DNA of 30,697 nucleotides from a virus. Shown in pieces: positions 23,876-30,697 of this stretch. The stretch is taken from the IMG/VR virus record IMGVR_UViG_3300030451_000993, positions 1 through 30,697 of that record; one strand, given 5' to 3'. Position 1 is the first letter of the stretch; each line of letters starts with the position of its first letter. A model generated the notes under the pieces. It saw only the letters and a list, made by a program, of their open reading frames with translations. It did no database searches and had not been told where the DNA came from. Both the position numbers and the translations under genes were made by a program.

Positions 23876-25098
23876 TGGAAAGCTGCTTCTCTGTAAACAG
23901 GGAAACCAACACGCATTGTAGCTCTGATAGCTAGCATGTTCTTTGTGAAATAATCACTATGAGAATCTGTTACCGCTAAATCGATACCTTGTCTCATAAC
24001 AACATTACAAGCTTCACCGCCACCGAATTTACCAACAAGTACTGTACCTGCGGAAATTGCGGTTGTAGGAACTACTTTGAGTCCCCAAATTGAAGCGGCT
24101 GGACCAGCGCCCATTCCACCAGCTGCTACGAAAAGTGGTGACTTTTCTGCATATCCAGCGGATGAAGTTCCAGCGAAATCAGCACCAACTGATGTGACAA
24201 TGTCATTCCAGTCATTAGGGTGCATAATGATTGCGTCTGGCTCTGTGAATGCGTTTACTCTGATGTCTGTGATTGCACCATAAAGTGCACCAATTTTACC
24301 AAGAGTTCCTGCATAGGAGCTAAAGTCTGTGCTTCCAACTGATGATTTACCAGCGTCCAAGATACCTTCTAAGTTAGGAGCAGTTCCATCTCCGGAAAGG
24401 AGTTGGCTGTCCAAACGAAGACGAATCATTGTTTGAAGTCTGCTGTTAATGTATCCTTGGATACCAGCTTCGTCTGCGATTAATTCATCAGTAACTGGGA
24501 TAAATATACCCAATTTACGGATTGCTTCTGTTTGCTCTGTGAAAGCCAAAGCTGCTTCACCAACAGCAGAACCTTCAGCTGCTTCAGCAGCATTGTTTGT
24601 GAAGGTAGTTTCTTCTAAATATGAGAAACTGTTTTGGTCTGTGTTGATTACATCAAATAATGATATAACAGCATTTGGGTCTCTAAGAGCTGATTCTAGA
24701 ATCCCCGGTTGTCTTAAAACCTCTGGTGGATAACCAGTTGTGGTTAAAGTTGTTTTTGTCTCAATTTTTGAGTCAACACCTTTTACACCACTACCTACAT
24801 AATTTTTGTAAGCGTCGGATTCAGTAAAAAGCTGCCCAACAGTTTTAACTTCTGCTTCGTTAGAAGCTAAAGGCATTTCTGCAACTGGTTTTGAATCTTC
24901 TTCAAGAGCTTTTTCATTTTGAAGTTTTTTCTTCTCAATGTTAAGGTCTTCAACTAATTCAGCAAGCTCGTCATTTCTTGACTTGATTTCCTCTTTTTGT
25001 TCAGCGGAGTACTTGCCGTCTTCGTTTGACTCAAAAACAGATTTTAATTCTGCTCTTTTAGCAGCAATTTTATCCATGAGTTCGTTTTGATTACTCAT
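23857..25098 (-). CDS. Major capsid protein, HK97 fold
   Basis: This 413-residue protein builds the icosahedral shell. Residues about 1-70 are charged and helical with heptad character (MDKIAAKRAELKSVFES, ELVEDLNIEKKKLQNEK), like the delta/scaffold domain removed by the prohead protease. Capsid-family signatures follow: YPPEVLRQPGILESALRD, LEETTFTNNAAEAAEGSA, AALAFTEQTEAIRKLGIFIPV, TDELIADEAGIQGYI, LRLDSQLLSGDGT, PDAIIMHPNDWNDI, LWGLKV-type strand IWGLKVVPTTAI, and the end FPVYREAAFHKLTNM. The start has GGAG 11 bases upstream. Which residue marks the mature N-terminus is unknown; the segment near 105-125 is the likely boundary. It follows protease directly and is followed by a hairpin terminator, which would set capsid message apart from later genes. 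Confidence 0.95.
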   Translation of the reverse strand: MSNQNELMDKIAAKRAELKSVFESNEDGKYSAEQKEEIKSRNDELAELVEDLNIEKKKLQNEKALEEDSKPVAEMPLASNEAEVKTVGQLFTESDAYKNYVGSGVKGVDSKIETKTTLTTTGYPPEVLRQPGILESALRDPNAVISLFDVINTDQNSFSYLEETTFTNNAAEAAEGSAVGEAALAFTEQTEAIRKLGIFIPVTDELIADEAGIQGYINSRLQTMIRLRLDSQLLSGDGTAPNLEGILDAGKSSVGSTDFSSYAGTLGKIGALYGAITDIRVNAFTEPDAIIMHPNDWNDIVTSVGADFAGTSSAGYAEKSPLFVAAGGMGAGPAASIWGLKVVPTTAISAGTVLVGKFGGGEACNVVMRQGIDLAVTDSHSDYFTKNMLAIRATMRVGFPVYREAAFHKLTNM

Positions 25099-25125
25099 TC
25101 TTAGATTTCTCCAATCTATAATTGC

Positions 25126-26385
25126 TTATACTTCTATTTCTACTTCTTCGGCTAGAGACTCAGCAATTAATTGTTGAGCTCTTACCCACTCTGCGTCAAA
25201 TTCCTCGTCATCAGTCGATTCAGTGTTATCCTCTGGAGTTTCTTCTTCAGCAGCTTCATCTTCTGGTTCTTCAACAGCAGGTTCCTCTGCTGGTGCTTCT
25301 TCCTCAGTAACTTCTTCAGCTTCTGTTTCAACATCAATAGTATCAGTTGAAGCCTCAGCTACTTCTTCAGTTTCAGCTGGTTCATCTTCCACAGGTTCTT
25401 CGTCTAGGTCTGATAGCTCCAAAGCACCCTCGGTTCCGACATTTCCGATGAACTCATCTATTTCGGTCCAAGCGTCGTTCAAGTCGTCTGCGACTGCACG
25501 AAGTGCTTCGGTGGCCTTAACGCCTAATTTTCTCCCATCTTCACCACGAAGCATAGCTATTGCTTTTGCTCGGGCTACTAAGTCATCCAATGCAGCAAGC
25601 ACATCTTTGACTTCTTCAGAGAAAGACTGAGAGCCTTCCTCAGAAACTTCTATATCCTCATCGGATTTCTTTTCGTCGTTGTATTCTTTCATACATTCTC
25701 CTCCACTTCCATACTTGCAATCCTCTTTGGCTTTTTGTCCCGAGTCGGATTTTTTACCATCCTTCATACAAGGGCCACCATCGTGGTATTTACAAGACTT
25801 CATATCCTCACTATCATCTCCATATTTTGCGGACTTACCTTCGCAAGAACCACAACACTCATCCTCAAACTCTTCTTCCGGGTCAGCAACTTTTGCTACT
25901 TCCTTCAAGAGTTCAGTATTGGATTTAATTGCAAGTGTGTATGTATCTTGGTTTGCTCCAACAAGAACAGGAGAGACTTCATAAACTGTTAAATCTTTGA
26001 GATATCTAGCGTTGGTTGTTCCTTCGCTATCTTTAAATTTTTCGAATTCAGAATCGTTAACTTTATAGCCGAATGACCATTGTTGCATATCGCCCATATT
26101 CTTAACTAGGTTATAAGCTTCTTTACCAGACTCTGTGTCCATAAAGAACTCACCTTTGAAAACTGCTTTATCGTCATCTTGAGTTATAGTGCCTTTTCCA
26201 ATAGGCATGTCCCACTTGTGAGACCATACCATAGGTACTTGGTCATTTTTAAATCCAGATTTTACTGCGCCCGGTACTACGACATCCCCATCACTATCGA
26301 GGGAATTGAACAAGCTAAAGACGGCTTCTACTTGACCGGACTCATCTTTGAGCTCTATGTCTATATTTTTAGATTCGTTATTCAT
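25126..26385 (-). CDS. Prohead protease with Cys-rich and acidic C-terminal tail
   Basis: The N-terminal part (about 1-165) is a U9/S78-type prohead protease that cleaves capsid delta domains during maturation. Motifs are SLDSDGDVVVPGAV, PMVWSHKWDMPIGK with candidate catalytic His56, and MQQWSFGYKV with candidate catalytic Ser104. Family members are usually near 200 residues; this one has 419. A Cys-rich segment follows, containing ECCGSC and two similar units, CKYHDGGPCMK and CKYGSGGECMK. Then comes a helical stretch (VLAALDDLVARAKAIAMLRG) and a very acidic Glu/Ala/Pro-rich tail ending FDAEWVRAQQLIAESLAEE. Because no separate scaffold gene lies before the capsid gene, the acidic tail may serve as scaffold; that is inference. 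GAAGGA lies just upstream of the ATG. It ends 27 bases before the capsid start. Confidence 0.92.
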   Translation of the reverse strand: MNNESKNIDIELKDESGQVEAVFSLFNSLDSDGDVVVPGAVKSGFKNDQVPMVWSHKWDMPIGKGTITQDDDKAVFKGEFFMDTESGKEAYNLVKNMGDMQQWSFGYKVNDSEFEKFKDSEGTTNARYLKDLTVYEVSPVLVGANQDTYTLAIKSNTELLKEVAKVADPEEEFEDECCGSCEGKSAKYGDDSEDMKSCKYHDGGPCMKDGKKSDSGQKAKEDCKYGSGGECMKEYNDEKKSDEDIEVSEEGSQSFSEEVKDVLAALDDLVARAKAIAMLRGEDGRKLGVKATEALRAVADDLNDAWTEIDEFIGNVGTEGALELSDLDEEPVEDEPAETEEVAEASTDTIDVETEAEEVTEEEAPAEEPAVEEPEDEAAEEETPEDNTESTDDEEFDAEWVRAQQLIAESLAEEVEIEV

Positions 26386-26469
26386 ACATCCTTCAATCGT
26401 ATATTATATAATATATATTTCAGATGTGCGTCTTTACTATTTTATATTAAGAATGCTGAATTGAGTTTT

Positions 26470-29259
26470 TTATTGTCTAAAGTCTGATATTATTCTGAGC
26501 TTAGAGATAGGCATAGTTACACGTCTATCTGTCTTCTTATGGTCTCCATTTTCTAATCGAGCCCATACTTCCATTGTCGCTTCTTTGTCTCTACTATTAA
26601 CAGAAGTGACTATACCATGAACAACTGATGGTGGGTCTGGGTCTTTGTTGATTGACCAACTAACCGCTTGACCAACTCTAACTGATTCTGCTTTATTACC
26701 AGACTTCTTAGAAGACAATGGATGTGAACTTGGTAGTAAGTCTTGGTCATAAGGTTTTCTTCTAAACTTACCTGTTCTCAAAGCTCTTAAGAACCCGTTA
26801 ACTCTGGCCATTGCCCACTGGTCAGCAGATGTAACGTTACCTCTAACTGAACCCGGTGATGTTCTGTAAGCACCAACACCTCTTCTAAATACTGCTGATA
26901 ACATTCTTAGAGTAGCTCTGTGCTTAGGATTTTTCTTGTTATGGTCTTCTACTTTTTTCTGTAAAGCTTTTCTAACTCTTTCAGACAATTGCTTCATCAT
27001 AATATCTTCTGCAATGTCAAGAGATTTTTTTCTACGTTCTCTAACAACTTTTTTATAATCATTAACAACTGACTTCATTTGTGAAACGCCACCGGCAGTA
27101 ACACCGCCCCATTTCATGACAGCAATAATGCCGTTAAGTCTATTGTTTTTCTTATGACGATTCATAAAGCGTTCTCTTCTCTTAACCCAGTTAAGTGTTG
27201 ATTCGCTTCTGTCTCCGCCTTTGTATGCTGTCCATTTATTGAAAGCGTCATTACCAGTAAATGATGTAGGAGGATTACCACCAGTACCAGCTCTTCTCCA
27301 AATCTCTGGCCAGTTCTCTTTTAAATCTTTAACGTAGGCATAACCCGGAAATTGTGGGTGTTGTGAATTAGATAAACTTATTTTTTGATTGTCTCCACTT
27401 CTAGGAAAGTTGGTTATTTTTTTAGGAGCTTTATCACCTTTGACTGCTTCTTCGTATTCTTCGTGTGTTTTACAAGGCATAAACGCTTCTTTGCCGTTTA
27501 CTTCATGAGTATGTACTCCAATAGCACAACCTAACTCTTTTGCTCTCTCCATAGCTTCACCCGGATTATCGAATACATCTTTTGCTAATGCAATCTTTTC
27601 TTCTGGACTATACAAGTTATCACCTCGTTCATACATTGTTTCGGCTTCTTCTAGAGATACTTTTATCTCTCTGATTTTCCCGTGCTTTTTATTTAAGAAT
27701 GCTTCTGCTTCTGCTCTAGTATCAAAACATTTTAGTATCTCACCATCTTCGTGGCTAATAACACAAAATGCACCATTAGGCATTTCTGCAATATACTTTT
27801 CTTCATTCAAGTAAGTAGGAGTTAAAACTACTTCATCTTCTCTCTCTACCTCTGGCGGTAAACCAATAGTTGTCAATGTTGCTTTAGACTCATCATCGTC
27901 TTTAGCCGGTTCAGATTCTGCTTGGTCATTAAGAAGTGGACTACCATCTTCTGTGACCTGTATCATGTTGAGTGGTCTTAGATAAACATCATGCCTATCA
28001 TCAGCTTCAAGACCTACAACTTTTCTTGCTTCGCCAATTGTTACCCAACCCCCTTGTACAGCAGTATTCATGCGTTTATAGAGGTTGTCTTTGTCATCAG
28101 CTAAAGCTCTAACGTTTCCGATATCATACTCGCAATATTGATTATCGTTTCCGCCAAACTCTGGTCGTAACAATTGATGAGTCAAATCACTCGCAACCAT
28201 GTTCCACATTGGGACCATTTTTGACTCTGTAAAGAACTCTCTAAGTTCTTTGGTATTTGAATATGTAGCAGAATCAAGACCAGCACCAAGTCCTGCAAGA
28301 ACAGCTGGAACGCCAAGTACAGCAGAAACTCTTTCTTCTGGTATTCTTCTTAATTCGGCTAACTTCATTTGGTCTGGAGAAAAAGATACAACTTCAACAT
28401 TCATCGCACCAGACAAAACCATTGGCGCACCTCTGTTTTTGCCTCCGAATTTTTGCTTATACATTTCTGCAATAGCTTCGGCTTCTTCTCTAGTTGGGCC
28501 ACCCATAGCGTCATCTCTTGGTGAGAGTATAACTCCGGGTACCGCCATGTTATGCAATAAAGCAGCTGTATATTGTCCAGCAGCTTCATCTCCTGCAATC
28601 TCTCTTAGAACGCCTCTAAGTGGAGCAAGACCTTTTCTCATGTTGTTAGGGTCGACATTTTGACGTAAATGAATCATGTCTTCTTTTTCAATCTTTACAG
28701 ATTCGTCACCCTGCAAACCACCTTGTGGTTGATAATTGAAGTGTGTAATTAATTCGTTTTCGTTACCTTTTGCTTCTACTAAGTGAGGCATTAAAGGAAC
28801 TAGTTCTACAACTTGTCCTCTTGCATTTCTATTTTTATAAATAAAAGCGTCGCCAGCTGCGTTAAGAGATGTAACAATATAGTTAGCTAGTAACTGTTGT
28901 GTCATGTAAGGATTTGGTCTTCTTAATAATCTTGTAAGAGGATGATTCATTTCTCTTGTGTAATCGCCCTCAGAGTTTCTAGATGATACTAAAAGATTAG
29001 GTTCTGCGAATGCTGTAGCTAATACATTAAGACATGCAATAACAGCAGAGTTTCCTGTTCCGTCACCGACCTCTGCTAATTTTTTATGGTCAAAGTATCC
29101 GGATGATGTGTTATATCCAAATACTGCTTGATTTAAATATGAATATTCTGTTTGGTTTACTACTAAACTTTTTTGTTCTGCTTCTCTTCTAACTCTAGCG
29201 TCGGTTGGTGCGTTCAACCAATCTATTGCTTTGGAAAACCTTGACTTATCTTCAGCCAT
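26470..29259 (-). CDS. Portal protein fused to long C-terminal extension
   Basis: The portal is the dodecameric ring at one capsid vertex through which DNA enters and leaves. Residues 1 to about 430 carry HK97-type portal features: FGYNTSSGYFD, NHPLTRLLRRPNPYMT, GDAFIYKNRNARGQVVEL, then PEERVSAVLGVPAVLAGL and FTESKMVPMW. Usual portals end near 400-500 residues; this one has 929. The extension contains an acidic linker, a TLTTIGLPPEVERE segment (about 462-475), a segment with IGVHTHEVNGKEAFMPC (about 579-596), a basic region with NRLNGIIAVMKWGGVTAGG (about 703-721) rich in Lys/Arg helices, and a C-terminal SH3/tudor-like segment starting VRVGQAVSWS (about 857) and ending PISKLRIISDFRQ. The portal call is firm; the roles of the added segments are not known. 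No frameshift or internal stop breaks the fusion. Confidence 0.93.
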   Translation of the reverse strand: MAEDKSRFSKAIDWLNAPTDARVRREAEQKSLVVNQTEYSYLNQAVFGYNTSSGYFDHKKLAEVGDGTGNSAVIACLNVLATAFAEPNLLVSSRNSEGDYTREMNHPLTRLLRRPNPYMTQQLLANYIVTSLNAAGDAFIYKNRNARGQVVELVPLMPHLVEAKGNENELITHFNYQPQGGLQGDESVKIEKEDMIHLRQNVDPNNMRKGLAPLRGVLREIAGDEAAGQYTAALLHNMAVPGVILSPRDDAMGGPTREEAEAIAEMYKQKFGGKNRGAPMVLSGAMNVEVVSFSPDQMKLAELRRIPEERVSAVLGVPAVLAGLGAGLDSATYSNTKELREFFTESKMVPMWNMVASDLTHQLLRPEFGGNDNQYCEYDIGNVRALADDKDNLYKRMNTAVQGGWVTIGEARKVVGLEADDRHDVYLRPLNMIQVTEDGSPLLNDQAESEPAKDDDESKATLTTIGLPPEVEREDEVVLTPTYLNEEKYIAEMPNGAFCVISHEDGEILKCFDTRAEAEAFLNKKHGKIREIKVSLEEAETMYERGDNLYSPEEKIALAKDVFDNPGEAMERAKELGCAIGVHTHEVNGKEAFMPCKTHEEYEEAVKGDKAPKKITNFPRSGDNQKISLSNSQHPQFPGYAYVKDLKENWPEIWRRAGTGGNPPTSFTGNDAFNKWTAYKGGDRSESTLNWVKRRERFMNRHKKNNRLNGIIAVMKWGGVTAGGVSQMKSVVNDYKKVVRERRKKSLDIAEDIMMKQLSERVRKALQKKVEDHNKKNPKHRATLRMLSAVFRRGVGAYRTSPGSVRGNVTSADQWAMARVNGFLRALRTGKFRRKPYDQDLLPSSHPLSSKKSGNKAESVRVGQAVSWSINKDPDPPSVVHGIVTSVNSRDKEATMEVWARLENGDHKKTDRRVTMPISKLRIISDFRQ

Positions 29260-29261
29260 TC

Positions 29262-30494
29262 TTAATACGCGCTCCAGCTTCTACGTTCTTGTAACATTTG
29301 TACGCCGTAAGATAAAGTATCAATGATATCATCGTGAGCACCAGCGGGAAAGGTCATTATCTCTCTCTCCATCTCTGGTAGCCAGTGAGTATCTCTAAGT
29401 AAGAAAACGTCTCCAGATTCCATTCTGGCTGACAAAGGAAGTGCGCGTGTAACTTTGTCTTTATCCGACTTAAGGTCTTTTACACGAATACCCGAACGTT
29501 GCGCCATTTGGATAATCGTGGTCTGAAAACCTTGGCGTTCTATACCTACATATTCTAACTTATTTTTGTCAATTGCACGTTTTATTGCTGGAATGATGTC
29601 TGGTCCTTCTAATTTTTGTCTTTGCATATCAATAACTAGAAGTCTATTGTCTGGAGTAACAGCAAAAGAAGTAATTACTGTATAATCGCTGTCTTTATTG
29701 GTTGTAGTAGCCAAATCAACTACACCAAACTTCTTCAATGCTTTTAGATAATATTCTGAGCCTTCAACTACGCATTTAATATTTCCTGCTTCATCCGGCA
29801 CCATTACAAAATAATTCAACCATTCCGGCCTTAACATACCTTGACCTGCGTCAACAAACTCTGCTAAATACTCTTGTGCAAAAACTATAGAGCCAACTTC
29901 TTTTCTAGCTGCCTCAACTTCTTCGGGGTCAATCATAGGATTGTCAGTAGTAGAAAATCTAAAGCGTTCCCAATTCTCTGCGTCTTCTGCAACTTCCCAT
30001 AAATCATAAAACCAATTGTTTCGTCCAATAGGAGTAGAAATAAATAAAGCAGAACCTTTTCTTTCAGTAAGAGTAGGACGTAGAACTTCTTGCCAGACCT
30101 CTGGTTTAACGAAAGCGGCCTCGTCCATAACTAGGAAGTCAAGACCCTCACCTCTAAGTCTTTGTGGATTATCAGCAGACCTAACAGCAATAGAACCTCC
30201 GTTAGGTAAATCAATTTGCATATTAGCTAAAGATACGTTTGGCTCTATCTCTCTTGGAAATGATTTTGCACTTGCAGCGATATCACGCCAACCAACTCTT
30301 GCAATAGAAAATGTAGGAGCAACCCACCAAGCTCTTCCACCCTTTAGGGCAACTTCCAAACACATTTGTACACCAAGTCTTGTTTTACCAAATCGTCGAC
30401 CTGCACAAAGAATTTTCCAACGTGCTTCTGAGTCTCTTACTTTTTGCTGACCCTCGTGTAGTCTTGGAAGTTTAGGAAGATACTTGTTAGTCAT
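29262..30494 (-). CDS. terL: Terminase large subunit (packaging ATPase and nuclease)
   Basis: The large terminase subunit drives DNA into the prohead with an N-terminal ATPase and cuts concatemers with a C-terminal RNase H-like nuclease. The Walker A motif is CAGRRFGKT and the Walker B motif is FLVMDEAA, followed by the coupling segment LFISTPIGRNNWFY. Acidic nuclease residues appear in GVVDLA, VGIERQ and GAHDDIIDTLSYG. I start it at the Met of MTNKYLPKL (30494), giving 410 residues, because AAGGA lies 6 bases upstream. A longer frame starting at 30533 (MDLILRYL) has no such site and would overlap the upstream gene by 47 bases. The protein is short-to-normal for a siphovirus terminase and complete. 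The portal gene starts 2 bases after its stop. Confidence 0.96.
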   Translation of the reverse strand: MTNKYLPKLPRLHEGQQKVRDSEARWKILCAGRRFGKTRLGVQMCLEVALKGGRAWWVAPTFSIARVGWRDIAASAKSFPREIEPNVSLANMQIDLPNGGSIAVRSADNPQRLRGEGLDFLVMDEAAFVKPEVWQEVLRPTLTERKGSALFISTPIGRNNWFYDLWEVAEDAENWERFRFSTTDNPMIDPEEVEAARKEVGSIVFAQEYLAEFVDAGQGMLRPEWLNYFVMVPDEAGNIKCVVEGSEYYLKALKKFGVVDLATTTNKDSDYTVITSFAVTPDNRLLVIDMQRQKLEGPDIIPAIKRAIDKNKLEYVGIERQGFQTTIIQMAQRSGIRVKDLKSDKDKVTRALPLSARMESGDVFLLRDTHWLPEMEREIMTFPAGAHDDIIDTLSYGVQMLQERRSWSAY

Positions 30495-30697
30495 AGATTT
30501 CCTTATACATAAATATCGGAGTATAAGGTCCATGATTAGCAGATAGAATATTGTACTCTATATGCTGTATTGCGTCAGACACTGCTTTGTCTTCGTCAAC
30601 GTCTTCGTCTTCGAGTATTCCGTCAACTACAATATCTACCATTGTATAAAAATCATAGATAGCTACTCCGCCAGTTGTATAACCTAGATAAGCTTCT
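30487..30697 (-). CDS. Unknown acidic protein, 3' end only
   Basis: This partial gene enters from the right edge and is open in frame for 69 codons to a TAA at 30489-30487. The visible C-terminal part starts EAYLGYTTGGVAIYDF, has an acidic stretch (LEDEDVDEDKAVSD) and ends in FMYKEIYD. I do not recognise a family. A terminase small subunit often precedes the large one, but no helix-turn-helix is visible in this part, so I do not call it that. Its stop lies 8 bases inside the terminase gene when that gene starts at 30494, an overlap typical of this operon and an argument for that start. The coding claim rests on the open frame through the edge and the coupling; the function is unknown. Confidence 0.7.
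   Translation of the reverse strand, partial: EAYLGYTTGGVAIYDFYTMVDIVVDGILEDEDVDEDKAVSDAIQHIEYNILSANHGPYTPIFMYKEIYD

Noticed and set aside
25223-25630. Plus-strand 135-aa Ser/Ala-rich frame
   Set aside because: Antisense shadow of the Glu/Ala-rich tail of the protease; low complexity and no ribosome site.
26386-26469. Promoter before the protease gene (TATAAT-like at 26408-26403, minus strand)
   Set aside because: The gap is almost pure A/T so a -10 match is expected by chance, and no -35 hexamer sits at 16-18 bases; the site before the gene is only a good ribosome site.
28199-28663. Plus-strand 154-aa frame within the portal gene
   Set aside because: Antisense shadow of a well-matched portal sequence.
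30495-30533. Terminase start 39 bases further upstream (MDLILRYL...)
   Set aside because: No Shine-Dalgarno-like sequence before it and it would overlap the upstream coding frame by 47 bases; the ATG at 30494 has AAGGA at good distance.

Overview
The window is the structural (morphogenesis) block of an AT-rich tailed double-stranded DNA phage or prophage. All genes I can support lie on the minus strand, so the gene order runs from the right edge to the left edge. A 1422-residue tape measure, a frameshifted tail-assembly chaperone, a single major tail protein and the lack of any visible sheath or baseplate-wedge gene point to a long, flexible, non-contractile (siphovirus) tail and an HK97-fold capsid. 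The fibre repeats of the EGSTNLYYT / SGTTTTVNTETINL type are ones I associate with marine viral genomes. That is recollection, and nothing in the window names the host. I saw no tRNA, integrase, lysis or replication gene, no CRISPR array and no insertion sequence. No stretch above 300 bases lacks a gene; the longest non-coding gaps are about 80 bases.

Head module (right edge to about 22858): the 3' end of an unknown acidic gene, terminase large subunit, a very large portal fusion (929 aa), a prohead protease fused to a Cys-rich and acidic tail (419 aa), the HK97-type major capsid protein with an N-terminal delta-like domain, a hairpin terminator, a Lys/Ala-rich 88-aa protein and a head-tail connector. 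No free scaffold gene is visible. The capsid delta domain or the acidic tail of the protease may do that job.

Accessory island (22850 to 20799): three overlapping genes sit between connector and head closure: a protein with a sigma-region-4-like HTH and two equally spaced Cys4 modules, an FmdB-type zinc ribbon with one Cys replaced by His, and an AIPR-like (abortive-phage-infection family) protein. None looks structural. They look like cargo inserted in the late operon.

Neck and tail module (20776 to 10528): head closure, an enlarged gp10-like protein, tail terminator, a small charged protein, major tail protein, chaperone G and its -1 frameshift product GT, tape measure, two micro-ORFs (27 and 31 aa, the second a miniature zinc ribbon) absent from a length-filtered gene call, and a distal-tail-like protein.

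Adhesion module (10531 to the left edge): a 1533-aa tail-tip protein (hub, LamG-like domain, FN3 domains, TAKI-type repeats, seven HxH motifs, degenerate S74-like C-terminus), three small or unknown proteins, a 379-aa repeat protein, and a fibre of at least 1159 residues running off the left edge. The fibre carries two tandem copies of a domain with the complete His / Cys-x2-His-x2-Met ligand pattern of type-1 (blue) copper proteins. I regard this as the most unusual signal here.

The whole block looks like one late operon: genes abut or overlap, six junctions are the coupled TAATG stop/start and two are ATGA.
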